A stretch of 64,000 bases of DNA from Phytohabitans suffuscus (GCF_011764565.1 NZ_AP022871.1:6324320-6388319), one strand, 5' to 3'; shown: positions 33,910-43,506, counted from the first letter of the stretch. A program made the numbers and translations. Notes: generated by a model from the letters alone, not told the origin.

Positions 33910-34979
33910 TGCAACATGTGACTTGGCGATTCCACCGACCGGTCGTGGCGTGCCTCGTCACGGCGATGGCCCTGGCGACGGCGGCCTGCGGCGACCTTGG
34001 TGCCTCCAACGGCACCGGTCAGTTCCCGTCAAGGAACATCGAGATCGTCGTCCCCTACCCGGCCGGCGGTCCCACCGACACCGTTGCCCGGGCACTTGCC
34101 GACGCGCTGAACAAGGGCGGCAAGCTGAACGGGCACCGCGCACAGGTGACCAACCTGTCCGGTGCCGCCGGCGCCAGTGCCGCGACCTACGTCACCTCAG
34201 CGAGGCAGGATGGCCACACCCTGGGGGTATTTCCCAACTCGGCGTTCACCATCCAGAGCCTGCTCAAGGACCAGCCGTACAGCATGGACGGATTCGACTT
34301 CCTGGCTGACGCCGCGCGGGGCGGACTGGTAGTCGTGGTCCCGAAGCAGGCACCGTATGACACCTTCCAGCAGTTCGGTGAGGCCGCCAAGGCTGCCCCG
34401 GGGAGGTTGACCATCGGCAACCCGGGCTCGGCCAACCTCTCCGAGACCGAGGCTCGGCTCGTCCTCGACGCATCCGGTCTGCCCGCCCGCGTCGTCAACT
34501 TCGAGGGCACGGCTCCCGCGATGACCGCGATGCTCGGCGGAAACGTCAGCGCCGTCATTACCGCCTTGGGCAGCGTGACCGCGCAGATCGAGAGCGGGGA
34601 ACTCAAGGGCATCCTCTTCATCGGCGAGGCGCCGGAGGGCTCCGTGCTCGCCGACATTCCCACGTTGGCGGAGTCGGGAGTTCCCATGGCCTCGGCACTG
34701 CCTGAGAGCCCCAACCTTGTCGTCGTTCGGAAGGACGTGCCAGAGGCCGCCAAGACGACCCTTCGGGACCTGATCACCGCAGCGGCTTCCAGCGCCGAGT
34801 ACAAGGACGTCATCAACGGTATGGGCATGAAGATCCCGCTGACGTCCCCCGAAGAGAATCTCGCGATGCTTCAGGCCGAGCTCAACTGGTACACCACGTC
34901 GGGCAACCACCTGTGTGGCGGCGGCAAGAACGCTGAGACGCCTCTGTGCCTGGCGTGGACCCGGCGGCCGGGCGCATAG
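33909..34979 (+). CDS. tctC: Tripartite tricarboxylate transporter substrate-binding lipoprotein (TctC)
   Basis: A 356-residue binding protein with a lipobox near ALATAAC at about residue 22, so it is probably membrane-anchored. The Bug/TctC features are IVVPYPAGGPTDTVARALAD, TNLSGAAGASAATYV and MTAMLGGNVSAVI. Bug proteins bind carboxylates through a conserved water network. The operon order B-A-C differs from the common C-B-A. A ribosome site overlaps the end of tctA. Confidence 0.9.
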   Translation: MQHVTWRFHRPVVACLVTAMALATAACGDLGASNGTGQFPSRNIEIVVPYPAGGPTDTVARALADALNKGGKLNGHRAQVTNLSGAAGASAATYVTSARQDGHTLGVFPNSAFTIQSLLKDQPYSMDGFDFLADAARGGLVVVVPKQAPYDTFQQFGEAAKAAPGRLTIGNPGSANLSETEARLVLDASGLPARVVNFEGTAPAMTAMLGGNVSAVITALGSVTAQIESGELKGILFIGEAPEGSVLADIPTLAESGVPMASALPESPNLVVVRKDVPEAAKTTLRDLITAAASSAEYKDVINGMGMKIPLTSPEENLAMLQAELNWYTTSGNHLCGGGKNAETPLCLAWTRRPGA

Positions 34980-35022
34980 CACCGGCCCGCAAGCACCGAG
35001 CAAAGGTTGGAGGTGAGTTGTC

Positions 35023-35562
35023 ATGGCGTTGGTCACGATCCTGGACCCGTCCTCGCTGGTGGGCTCCACGACGGATGACCCGGGCCCGGATGTCCAGTGG
35101 CTGTCGGGCAGGAAGGTCGGCATCCGGGTCGACATCCTGTGGCGATCCTGGGACTGGGTGGCCGAGGAGTGGGCACGGCTGCTCGAGGCCGATGGCGCCC
35201 AGGTAACCACCTGGCGGGCCCAGGGACGCACAGGCGAGGCGGGGGACAAGACCCTCGCCGAACTCAGCAGTCTGGTTGAAGAAGTCGAGGTGATGATCGT
35301 CGGGCTGGGCAACTGCGGATCGTGCACCTCCTGGACTATCCACGATGCTGTCTTCGCCGCCGAGCGCGGCAGGAGCACCGTCGCGGTGACCACCCGACAC
35401 TTCGAGCGGCTCGGTCGCGGGATCGCCGCGCAGAAGGGGCGGCGCGGTCTTCGAATCCATGTGCTGCCGTATCCGCTCGACACCCGGCCGGAGGCCGAGG
35501 TGCGGCAGATCGCCCGTCAGCACTATCCCGCCTTGCTCAAGAGATTGGGCGTCGATGTCTGA
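35023..35562 (+). CDS. UGSC-family protein (CGSC form)
   Basis: This 179-residue protein has MIVGLGNCGSCTSWTIHDAV with Cys98-Gly-Ser-Cys101, the family signature in which the first residue is selenocysteine in some bacteria. Both codons are TGC here. The N-terminal part predicts a Rossmann-like start (GRKVGIRVDILWRSWDWVAEEW). The stop lies inside the next gene's start (8-bp overlap), so the two are tightly coupled. A shorter paralogue with a decayed partner lies at 12.2-13.2 kb. The paired cysteines suggest redox or thiol chemistry, but no reaction is known to me. TctABC lies upstream and an isomerase-fold gene downstream. Confidence 0.75.
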   Translation: MALVTILDPSSLVGSTTDDPGPDVQWLSGRKVGIRVDILWRSWDWVAEEWARLLEADGAQVTTWRAQGRTGEAGDKTLAELSSLVEEVEVMIVGLGNCGSCTSWTIHDAVFAAERGRSTVAVTTRHFERLGRGIAAQKGRRGLRIHVLPYPLDTRPEAEVRQIARQHYPALLKRLGVDV

Positions 35563-36606
35563 CAGCTTGGTGAGCGCACGCATCGTCGTCGATGACGACC
35601 CGCGTGCGTTCGCGCGACTCGCGGTGGAGCGGGGCTGGGGGACGGATTGCCGCTCGTCCCCCCAACGCCCGAGTTGGTCGCCGAATACGTCGAGGCGAGC
35701 GGGCTCCCAGCTCAACACGTGATCGCCGTGCTCCCGCCGCGCAACGCCAACTGCACCGTGGAACGCCTGGCGATCAATGCGGCAATGACGTTGGCTCCGG
35801 TGGAGGCGATGCCACTGATGACGACGGCGCTGGAGGCCATGGCCGACCCCGCCTTCGCGCTGCACGCACTCAACGCCACCACAGGCTCCGTGGTCCCAGC
35901 GCTGATCGTCAACGGGCCCGTGGCACGCCAGCTCGACATCCCGGCGGGCGCCGGCTGCCTGGGCGGCGTCGCCGGGGCGGCGCCGGCGATCGGCCGCGCG
36001 CTGCGCCTGGTGATGCGCAACATTGCCGGTCAGCTGATCGGCGTGACCTCTCAGTCGGTCTACGGCCAGCCCGGACGGGTAGCGGGAATCGTGTTCGCCG
36101 AGTGGGAGGAGATGTCACCCTGGGCGCCGTTCGCCGAGCGGCGCGGAGTCAGCGGAAACGCCGTGACCGTCTACGGCGCCATGGGCACCACGAACATCTG
36201 TGACCTGGTGGCGGACACCGGAGCTGGTCTGCTTGAGATTATCGGCAAGTCTTTGGCGTACCCGGCGGCGAACGGCTTTCTCACATCGTCCGCCTTCTCC
36301 GAGACCCTGGTCGCTGTCAACCCCGTCTGGGCCAAGCTGATCGCTCGCGACATCCCTGACGTCGCCGAGGTCCAGGCATTGCTTTGGAAGCACGCCACCC
36401 TGCCTCTGGACTGGTGGCCGGAGCCGTACCACGAGCCGTTCGAGAAGGCCGGGCGCATTCTGCCGGGCGGGACCGTGCCCCTCGTCCCCTCTGCCGAGCA
36501 CGTGTTCGTCCTGGTCGCCGGCGGCGAAGGAAACCTGCACGCCGCGGCGCTGCACAGCTGGGGCGACACCCGCACCACGACCAGGCCGGTCAGTCATGCC
36601 GCCTAG
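35555..36606 (+). CDS. UGSC-partner protein of unknown function, one apparent frameshift
   Basis: A protein of about 350 residues that follows UGSC genes. The N-terminus reads MSDSLVSARIVVDDDPRAFA in one frame; after the G5 run 35637-35641 it continues as GDGLPLVPPTPELVAEYVEA in another, and one extra G joins them. Conserved-looking features are RNANCTVERLAINAAM, DIPAGAGCLGGVAGAAP and GAMGTTNICDLVADTG, with three cysteines that could be redox-active or metal-binding. No standard domain was recognised. The decayed copy at 12210-12855 keeps matching segments in the same order, which supports a conserved fold. Confidence 0.68.
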
Positions 36607-37474
36607 CGGAGCCTCGCAGGCCAGCCTCGGCGCACCGGGGGCAACCCCTGGCGCCCGACCCCAGCCGTCGATCAACCTGCTGGCCTACGGCGGGCACGCC
36701 TTCGATGAGGCGCTGGACCATGCGGCCCGAGTGCACGCGCCCGTCTCAGTGCACCGCCTCATGATGGAGCAGCTGGGCTGGGATGCGGCGGTCCGGGCAC
36801 TGCGCCGATCGAGTGCCCGCGTGAGCTACGTCATGCACTCAGCGGTCTTCGCGCTCGACCAACCGACGGCGTGGGCGGAGCAGGGCGACTCGTTCCGGCG
36901 CACCCTGGCCGCCGCGGTCGAACTGCGCGCCGGTCAGGTCTGCATGACCTCTGGGCCGGCAGGTGCACTCGGGTGGGAGCAGGCGGCCGGCCGGCTGGCC
37001 GAGGCGATCGCGCCACTGCTCGATGAAGCCCGTCGCCTCGGCGTGGACGTCGTGATGGAGCCGACCGGCCAGCTGCGCCAGGACATCGGTTTCGTCCACA
37101 GCCTCCGCGACGCCGTTGCGCTCGCACGGCATGCCGGCCTTGGAGTCTGCGTCGACACCTACTGGTGCTTCCGCGAGCGTGGACTGACCGAGACCATGCA
37201 CGATGGCCGCGACCTGATCCGGCTCGTCCAGATCAGCGACAACCCGCCCGGGAAGGCGGGCCACGGAGACCGGATGGTGCCCGGCGACGGTATCGCCGAC
37301 CTCGCGCGGCTGGTACGGGCCCTACGCGACCTCGGCTATCGCGGATACATCGACCTCGAGATCCTCGGCCCCCGGATCGAGGCGGAAGGCCCCGCGGCTG
37401 CCGTTGACCGCGGACTGCGCTACGTCGCGGTCCTTCTGGATGACGCCGACGCAACGAGAGGAACGCAGCAGTGA
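36596..37474 (+). CDS. Sugar phosphate isomerase/epimerase-family TIM barrel (AP endonuclease 2-like)
   Basis: A 292-residue xylose-isomerase-like TIM barrel. Metal-ligand-type acidic residues appear in VVMEPTGQL, CVDTYWCF, VQISDNPPG and YIDLEILGPRIEA, as in IolE/hydroxypyruvate isomerase relatives. It could isomerise a polyol or oxo acid made by the UGSC pair. The start overlaps the preceding gene by 11 bp and the stop overlaps the CoA-transferase start (GTGA), so the cluster from 35.0 to 38.7 kb is one transcription unit. Confidence 0.78.
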   Translation: MPPSGASQASLGAPGATPGARPQPSINLLAYGGHAFDEALDHAARVHAPVSVHRLMMEQLGWDAAVRALRRSSARVSYVMHSAVFALDQPTAWAEQGDSFRRTLAAAVELRAGQVCMTSGPAGALGWEQAAGRLAEAIAPLLDEARRLGVDVVMEPTGQLRQDIGFVHSLRDAVALARHAGLGVCVDTYWCFRERGLTETMHDGRDLIRLVQISDNPPGKAGHGDRMVPGDGIADLARLVRALRDLGYRGYIDLEILGPRIEAEGPAAAVDRGLRYVAVLLDDADATRGTQQ

Positions 37475-38388
37475 CCGAGTTGGACGCGACTGGACTACCG
37501 CTGCAGGGGATCCGGGTGCTCGAGCTCGCCTCGCTGTACGCGGCGCCGCTGGCCGGCACGATCCTCGCCGACTTCGGCGCCGACGTCATCAAGATAGAAC
37601 CACCGGAAGGTGACCTCTTCCGGGGCACCGGGATGTGGACGGTCGTGGCCCGAGGCAAACGATCCGTCGTCCTCGACGTACGCGAGCCCAGCGGGCAGTC
37701 GGCTGTCCGGGAACTCGCGCGCGAGGTCGACGTCCTGCTGCACAACGTACCCCGAGAGTGCTGGAAAAGTGGGGCCTGGGCAACGACCAGCTGCGTGCGG
37801 TAAATCCGGACCTTGTTGTCGTGAGCGTCACCTGCTTCGGCGTCGACGGCCCGAACAACGAGCGGCCCGGGTCGGGCACCCTGGCCGAGGCGTTCGGCGG
37901 GCTCACCCATCTCACCGGTGAGGCGGACGGTCCACCGGTGCTGCCGTCGGTCGCACTCGGCGACGCGATCGCCGCGCTGTCGACCGTGGTGGGCACCCTG
38001 CTGGCCATTCGTGCACGCGAACGCGGACTGGCCCGGGGGCAGCTCATCGACCTGGCGATGTACGAGCCCGTCCTGCAGGCGGTCAGCCAGGCGGTCGCCG
38101 CCCACACCCCGGAATGCCACCGCCGCGGCGGACCGGCAGCAAACTCGCCAATCCGGTCGCGGTACGCAACGTCTTTCGAACCGCCGACCAGAACTGGGTC
38201 GCGGTGTCATGCAGTACCGCGCGGCAAGCGTGCAGCAGCTGGACGGACGGCTCGTCGTCGGTCCAGTGCCGCGGCTGTCACAGACGCCGGGGCGTATCCG
38301 ATCCCACGGCCCAGAGCTCGGGGAGCACACCGACGTGGTCCTCGGCGAGCTCATCGGCCTCGACCACATGAAAGGAGCCCCGTCGTGA
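37471..38388 (+). pseudogene. CaiB/BaiF family III CoA-transferase, frameshifted and internally shortened
   Basis: N-terminal GIRVLELASLYAAPLAGTILADFGADVIKIE, a nucleophilic Asp region GQLIDLAMYEP and a C-terminal GPVPRLSQTPGRIR show a family III CoA-transferase. The frame changes near 37745-37760 and again in 38100-38230. The total length codes for only about 305 residues against about 400 for the family, and part of the segment between RTADQNWVAVSCST and the C-terminal motif is missing. One-base errors explain the first break but not the missing segment, so this copy is probably inactive. It overlaps both neighbours by four bases. Confidence 0.65.
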
Positions 38389-38651
38389 CGAAAGCACACG
38401 CGAGTGTCGACGACGTGCTCGACGCGCTGGGAGCGGTGCGAGCGATGCTCGAGGCCGACGGTTACGCATTGACCGTCGATGACCTGGTCGACGAGACGGC
38501 GCACATCACGGTACGCGCTACTGAAGCCGCGTGCGCCGACTGCCTCGCTCCGCGGGCGGTCGTCGCCGAGATCCTGCTCAACGACCTGTCGCCGGTGGCC
38601 GGCGTAAGCCGAGTCGAGCTGACCTATCCTGCCGGCTCCGCCGCGCACTGA
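38385..38651 (+). CDS. Small NifU-C-like protein
   Basis: This 88-residue protein has ACADCLAPRAVVAEIL, resembling the CxxC region of the NifU C-terminal domain, in a small alpha-beta context. GTG 38385 overlaps the preceding stop and has AAGGAG upstream. NifU-C domains bind or carry Fe-S clusters; here it may support an Fe-S or thiol enzyme in the UGSC cluster. The assignment rests on a short motif and is weak. Confidence 0.5.
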   Translation: MTKAHASVDDVLDALGAVRAMLEADGYALTVDDLVDETAHITVRATEAACADCLAPRAVVAEILLNDLSPVAGVSRVELTYPAGSAAH

Positions 38652-38714
38652 TCAGAATCGCTATGACGCGGAAGCGGCGCACCGACGCACGCGTGGGAAT
38701 CGAGGTGTGGGCGC

Positions 38715-39935
38715 GTGCCGCGGGCTGAACAGGTCAAAGCGGCACCGCGAGCATCGAGTATCCGGTTCTGGGTGGTGGCAGTCGCCCCTCTTGTGTCCGG
38801 CACGTTCCCCAGCTACCTGATGGGCACCCTCGCCGTGTCAATGGGTGCCGATCTGGGGTTCACGACGGCAACGCTCGGGCTGCTGACCGCGCTGCGTTTC
38901 CTCGTGGCTGCCGCGAGCTCCGCCCCATTGGGCAGGCTCGCCGAACGAATCGGCGCGGCGCACGGCCTGCGCATCGCCGCGGGAACCGTCGCGGTCCTCG
39001 CCGCGGCGGTCGCCGCGTTCGTCCACGATGTCTGGACGCTGGCCGTCATGCTCGCCATGTGCGGCCTGGCACTCGGGCTGGTCCAGCCCGCGGCCGACCT
39101 ATGGGTCGCCCGAGGGATCAGCAGCGACCGGCAGGGCTTCGCGTTTGGCGTGAAGCAAGCTGCCGTGCCGGCGACCGCGTTGCTTGCGGGCCTCGCGGTG
39201 CCCGCGGTGCTCGAGCCCTTCGGCTGGCGTTGGGTCTGGGCGCTCGCGGCAGCCTTCGCACTGCTGGCCACGCTCGCCGTGCCGCTGCGTAACAACCGGA
39301 CCACGACCCGCCGCGTCACGGTACACCCGCCATCCGATGCTCGGTTCAGGCCGCTGATCTGGCTAGCCGCAACGTTCGCGTTCGGCAGCGTCGCGGTCGT
39401 GTCCGTGACGACGTTTCTGGTGCTCGCCGCAGTCGACCAGGGTATGACGGAGGGTACCGCCGGCGTCCTTTTCGCCGTGTCGAGTGTCGTCGGGATCGTC
39501 GGACGGCTCTTGTTCGGCAGGCTCGCCGACCGCACTGACCGCGATCTTCTGCTGGTGCTCGCCCTGCTGCAGGTGCTCGGCGCCGGCGTGTTCGTCCTGC
39601 TCGCGCTCGTGGATAGTGCCTGGTACTTCCTGGCTGCTCCGCTTGCCTTCGCCGTTGGGCTGGGCTGGCCCGGCGTGCTCATGTTGGCGACGGTCCGGGC
39701 CTATCCGGCAGGGCCAGCCGCCGCCACGAGCGTGGTGAACATCGGGGCGTACCTGGGCTCGATCGGCGGACCGATCGGGTTCGGTCTGATCGCGGTGAAT
39801 TGGGGGTTCGCGGCCGGGTGGGCGTACGTTGTCGCGTCCCTGCTGGTAGCGGCAGCGGCGGCGTTGGCGGGACGGGCCGCGCTGCGACCCGCTCCCAGTC
39901 ACACGGGCACGGGTCGGCGCGGCGCTGGACCGTAA
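38715..39935 (+). CDS. MFS transporter
   Basis: A 406-residue major facilitator protein with twelve predicted membrane segments. The first half has PLGRLAERIGAAHGLRIAAG and the second LLFGRLADRTDRDLLLVL, the loop 2-3 type motifs of the superfamily. It could import the substrate or export an intermediate. The GTG start is 63 bp after the NifU-like gene. It converges on the acyl-CoA dehydrogenase gene at 39942 with a 6-bp gap. Confidence 0.86.
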   Translation: MPRAEQVKAAPRASSIRFWVVAVAPLVSGTFPSYLMGTLAVSMGADLGFTTATLGLLTALRFLVAAASSAPLGRLAERIGAAHGLRIAAGTVAVLAAAVAAFVHDVWTLAVMLAMCGLALGLVQPAADLWVARGISSDRQGFAFGVKQAAVPATALLAGLAVPAVLEPFGWRWVWALAAAFALLATLAVPLRNNRTTTRRVTVHPPSDARFRPLIWLAATFAFGSVAVVSVTTFLVLAAVDQGMTEGTAGVLFAVSSVVGIVGRLLFGRLADRTDRDLLLVLALLQVLGAGVFVLLALVDSAWYFLAAPLAFAVGLGWPGVLMLATVRAYPAGPAAATSVVNIGAYLGSIGGPIGFGLIAVNWGFAAGWAYVVASLLVAAAAALAGRAALRPAPSHTGTGRRGAGP

Positions 39936-39941
39936 GGTGCC

Positions 39942-41096
39942 TCACGACCTCGCGGGCTGGTGGCTCCGTAGCAGTTGTCCGGCGATCACCAACTGCTGGA
40001 TCTGACTGGTGCCTTCGTAGATTCTGAACAGGCGCGCGTCCCGATAGAGCCGCTCCACCGGGACGCCGCGCATGTACCCAGACCCACCATGGATCTGCAC
40101 GGCTCGGTCCGCGACCCGGCCGACCATCTCGCTCGTGAAGTACTTCGCACAGGCGGGCCCGAGCCGTCTGTCGGTGCCGCGGTCGAAGGCCCGGGCGTTG
40201 TCCATCACCAGTGCCCGCCCCGCCATCAGTTCGGTTTGGGAGTCGGCGATCATCGCCTGGATCAGCTGGAAGTCCGAGATGGGGTGCCCGCCGGCTTGAC
40301 GGGTCATAGCCCAGGTCAGCGATTCGTCGACGAGGCGCTGGGCGAGGCCCACACATAGTGCGGCGATGTGCAGACGCCCGTGGGCCAGGCACTTCAGGGC
40401 CGTCTGGTAGCCGGTACCGGGCGCGCCGATCATGGACGTTTTCGGGGCGAGTACGTCATCCAGCACGACGTCGGCGGTCCAGGCTCCCGCCTGTCCCATC
40501 TTGGCGTCCTTCGGCGCCACCGTCAGTCCTCGACTTCCGGCCGGGATGAAAAACGCGGAAACGCCGCGTCCTGCCTTGGAGTCGGGGTCGGTGCGTGCGT
40601 AGACCATGAAGACGTCGGCGGCTGGAGCGTTCGTGATGAAGCGTTTTTGACCGGTGATGTGCCAGCCGTCGGCCGACTCGGTCGCTTTGGTCGACAGGCC
40701 GGCGATGTCGGAGCCGGCGTCCGGTTCGGTCAAGGCGAACGACGCAACCCATTCACCCGAGGCGAGCTTGGGAAGCCACTGGCCCTTCTGCCGCTCGCTG
40801 CCGCCCTCGAGCAGCGTGTGGCCTGCGATGCCGTTGTTGGTGCCGAACATCGACCGGAAGGCGGGTGCGGCGTAGCCCAACTCCATTACCAGCTGGGCCT
40901 CTTCCTCCATGGAAAGGCCAAGACCGCCGTACTCGGTTGGGATGGCGAACCCGAAGAGCCCCATGTCCTTGGCCCGCTGGCGCAGCCGCTCGGGAATGTC
41001 GTCGGTCGCCTCGATCTCGTCCTCGGCCGGCACGACCTCGCTTCTGACGAAGTGACGGGTCTGCTTGAGGATCTCGTTGAGGTCGGCTGGGTCCAC
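39942..41096 (-). CDS. Acyl-CoA dehydrogenase
   Basis: A 384-residue dehydrogenase with SFALTEPDAGSDIAGLSTKA and GQKRFITNAPAADVFMVYART, and the classic C-terminal LFRIYEGTSQIQQLVIAGQLL, with the catalytic Glu in YEGT. It looks like a normal short- or medium-chain type enzyme. It is the last gene of the operon beginning at 43506 (dehydrogenase, SDR, MaoC, dehydrogenase). Its ATG at 41096 is 19 bp after the MaoC stop. Confidence 0.9.
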   Translation of the reverse strand: MDPADLNEILKQTRHFVRSEVVPAEDEIEATDDIPERLRQRAKDMGLFGFAIPTEYGGLGLSMEEEAQLVMELGYAAPAFRSMFGTNNGIAGHTLLEGGSERQKGQWLPKLASGEWVASFALTEPDAGSDIAGLSTKATESADGWHITGQKRFITNAPAADVFMVYARTDPDSKAGRGVSAFFIPAGSRGLTVAPKDAKMGQAGAWTADVVLDDVLAPKTSMIGAPGTGYQTALKCLAHGRLHIAALCVGLAQRLVDESLTWAMTRQAGGHPISDFQLIQAMIADSQTELMAGRALVMDNARAFDRGTDRRLGPACAKYFTSEMVGRVADRAVQIHGGSGYMRGVPVERLYRDARLFRIYEGTSQIQQLVIAGQLLRSHQPARS

Positions 41097-41115
41097 CGTT
41101 CGTCCCTTGCTCGGA

Positions 41116-41571
41116 TCAGATGTAGTAGCGCGCGAGATGCTGCGCGACGCAGGCGGGTTTCTGGGCCCCTTCGATCTCCACGGTCGAGGTCAGCATGATC
41201 TCGACGCCTCCGGCGACCTCGCGGACCGAGGTGAGCTCGGTTGTCGCCCGCAGCTTCGAGCCGACGCGGACAGGACTGGGGAAGCGCACCTTGTTGAGCC
41301 CGTAGTTCAGCGCCATGCGGATCCCGTCGACGCGGTAGATCGTGCCGGTCAGCGAAGACAGAAGCGACAAGGTCAGGTAGCCGTGGGCGAGGGTCGCGCC
41401 GAAGGGGCCTTGGGCGGCGCGATCCGGGTCGACGTGGATCCACTGGCGGTCGCCGGTCGCATCCGCGAAGGTGTCGATCCTGGCCTGGTCGATCTCGACC
41501 CAGTCGCTGGAGCCGAGGATCTCACCCTCGCAGGCGCGGAACTCGTCAAGGTTCGCGAAGGTCCTCATCAC
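41116..41571 (-). CDS. MaoC-type enoyl-CoA hydratase
   Basis: A 151-residue single-hotdog hydratase with FADATGDRQWIHVDPDRAA, the active-site Asp/His motif, and GPFGATLAHGYLTLSLLS. It hydrates enoyl-CoA, usually giving (R)-3-hydroxyacyl-CoA, which a neighbouring SDR could oxidise. ATG 41571 overlaps the SDR stop by four bases. Confidence 0.88.
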   Translation of the reverse strand: MMRTFANLDEFRACEGEILGSSDWVEIDQARIDTFADATGDRQWIHVDPDRAAQGPFGATLAHGYLTLSLLSSLTGTIYRVDGIRMALNYGLNKVRFPSPVRVGSKLRATTELTSVREVAGGVEIMLTSTVEIEGAQKPACVAQHLARYYI

Positions 41572-42317
41572 ATGTGCCGCCCGCCGGCGACCTCGGTCAC
41601 CGTGCCGGTGATGAAGCCGCTCAAGTCGGAGGCAAGGAAGAGGGCGGTGTTGGCGATGTCGGTCGGCTGGCCGATCCGTCGCATCGGGATCTCGGCAACC
41701 ATCTTCGACAGAACCTCCGGCGGCATCGCTGCCGTCATCGCCGTCTCGATCAGACCCGGCTGGATCACGTTGACCCGTACGCCGCTTTTGGCGACCTCAC
41801 GGGCGGCCGCCTTGGTGATGCCGACGATGCCCGCCTTGGCGCCGCTGTAGTTGGTCTGGCCAAAATTGCCGACTTTGCCAGAGATCGACGAGATGTTGAT
41901 GATCGATCCCTTGCCCTGCTCCTTCATGACGCGCGAGGCGGCACGAGTGCCCAGCCAGCAGCCGGTCATGTGGACGTCGATGACGAGGCGGAAGTCCTCC
42001 AGGGACATCTTGTGGATGGTCGCGTCGCGGGTGATGCCGGCATTGTTGACCATGACGTCCAACGAGCCGAACTCTGCTTTGCATGTGTCTACCAGGTCGT
42101 CCATCTGGGCCTCGTCTGTTACATCGCAGGGAACAGCGATCACGCGGTAGCCCTTGTCCGCCAGCCCTGCTGCCGACTCGGCGGCGGCTTCGGCGTTCAC
42201 ATCGCTGATCACGACGGACGCGCCGTTCTCCGCGAACACCGACGCGATCGACAGGCCGATTCCGCGGCCGGATCCGGTGATGATAGCTGCGCGGCCCTCG
42301 AGCAGGTTGGGGGTCAT
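41568..42317 (-). CDS. Short-chain dehydrogenase/reductase (FabG-like)
   Basis: A 249-residue SDR with AAIITGSGRGIGLSIA, NNAGITRDATIHKM, a Ser region NISSISGKVGNFG and YSGAKAG (Tyr-x3-Lys). The sequence is close to 3-oxoacyl-ACP/CoA reductases and fits oxidation of the 3-hydroxyacyl-CoA made by the adjacent MaoC hydratase. ATG 42317 follows GAGG; the open frame upstream is not used. Confidence 0.87.
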   Translation of the reverse strand: MTPNLLEGRAAIITGSGRGIGLSIASVFAENGASVVISDVNAEAAAESAAGLADKGYRVIAVPCDVTDEAQMDDLVDTCKAEFGSLDVMVNNAGITRDATIHKMSLEDFRLVIDVHMTGCWLGTRAASRVMKEQGKGSIINISSISGKVGNFGQTNYSGAKAGIVGITKAAAREVAKSGVRVNVIQPGLIETAMTAAMPPEVLSKMVAEIPMRRIGQPTDIANTALFLASDLSGFITGTVTEVAGGRHM

Positions 42318-42357
42318 CGTTCCTCGCTGACGTGTGGTGGGTGCTCCGGACTGAGTG

Positions 42358-43506
42358 TCAGTAGGGCTTGAGGCCCATGCTGCGCGCAATGCCGTTGCGC
42401 TGGATCTGGCTGGTGCCACCCGAGATGGGGGCCACGATCGACTCACGCCAGCGGTAGCTCATCACGCTCTCGGTAGCGAAGCCGTGGCCGGCCATCACCT
42501 GCATGCCCAGGCGCGCCGCCTGCACATAGGTCTCCGACCCCTTCAGCTTCGCCATCGCCCCTTCGCGAGCGCACGGCAGCCCTTTGGAGAGCATCCACGC
42601 CGCGCGGTGAGCCAACAGGCGGGCCGCGTCGATCTCGGTCTGGAGGTCAGCCAAGGCATGCGCGAGGGCCTGGAAGTTGCCGATCGGACGTCCGAACTGT
42701 TTGCGGTCCTGGGCGTAGGAGAGCATGTCGTCGAGGGTCGCCTGCGCGACGCCGACATATGCGCCGCTCATCAGCACCCGTTCGGTCTCCAGGTTGGAAA
42801 GCATCACCTTCCAGCCCTCGCCCTCGGGGCCGATCAGCCTGTCCTTCGGCACCACGACGTCTTGCAGGTACACCTCGTACGTTCCCAGAATGTGACGGGC
42901 GAGGGTGGACGTCTGCCGCAGTTCGAGCCCTTCCGTCCGGGGGTCGATCAAAAGCAGGCTGATGCCGGAGTGACGACGCTCGTGCACCGAGGTCCGCACG
43001 TACATGACCAGTTGCGTGCCGGGGACGCCGGCACCGGTGCACCACATCTTCTGCCCGTTGACCAGGTAATGGTCGCCCATGTCCTTGGCCGAGGTCCGCA
43101 ACGATGCCGAGTCTGAGCCGCTGTCCGGCTCGCTCATCGAGACGGCGTAGCGGAATTCGCCCGAGTCGAGCCGTGCGCGCAGCGCCTTGCGTTGGGACTC
43201 CGAACCCCATTCGAAGATGGTGAGGCTGGGGATCAGCGTACCGATGTAGGTCATCGCCACGTCGAGGCTGGAGCGCCCTAGTTCCTCGGCGAGGATGGCC
43301 AACTCTATCGGACCGCCCCCACCACCCCACGACTCCGGGAAGGGCAGGGCGTACCAGCCCAGCTCAGCGAACCCATGCGCGAGCTCCGCGGGGAATACGC
43401 CCTGCTCGTCCCACTCTTTGGCCTGCTTGGGTGGCGCCACATCGGACACGAACTCCCGCGCGACGCGCTGAAGAGCCGCCTGCTCATCGGTCAGCCCGAA
43501 CTCCAC
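42358..43506 (-). CDS. Acyl-CoA dehydrogenase
   Basis: A 382-residue dehydrogenase with RYAVSMSEPDSGSDSASLRT and GQKMWCTGAGVPGTQLVMYV, and the C-terminal VAPISGGTSQIQRNGIARSMG, where the usual Glu is replaced by Gly. That pattern occurs in branched-chain or larger-substrate dehydrogenases whose base is elsewhere. It leads the operon; the CTAA-core site lies 41-64 bp upstream of ATG 43506. Confidence 0.87.
   Translation of the reverse strand: MEFGLTDEQAALQRVAREFVSDVAPPKQAKEWDEQGVFPAELAHGFAELGWYALPFPESWGGGGGPIELAILAEELGRSSLDVAMTYIGTLIPSLTIFEWGSESQRKALRARLDSGEFRYAVSMSEPDSGSDSASLRTSAKDMGDHYLVNGQKMWCTGAGVPGTQLVMYVRTSVHERRHSGISLLLIDPRTEGLELRQTSTLARHILGTYEVYLQDVVVPKDRLIGPEGEGWKVMLSNLETERVLMSGAYVGVAQATLDDMLSYAQDRKQFGRPIGNFQALAHALADLQTEIDAARLLAHRAAWMLSKGLPCAREGAMAKLKGSETYVQAARLGMQVMAGHGFATESVMSYRWRESIVAPISGGTSQIQRNGIARSMGLKPY

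Noticed and set aside
35316..35327. Selenocysteine in the UGSC motif
   Set aside because: Both cysteine positions are TGC, with no in-frame TGA, so no selenocysteine is encoded.
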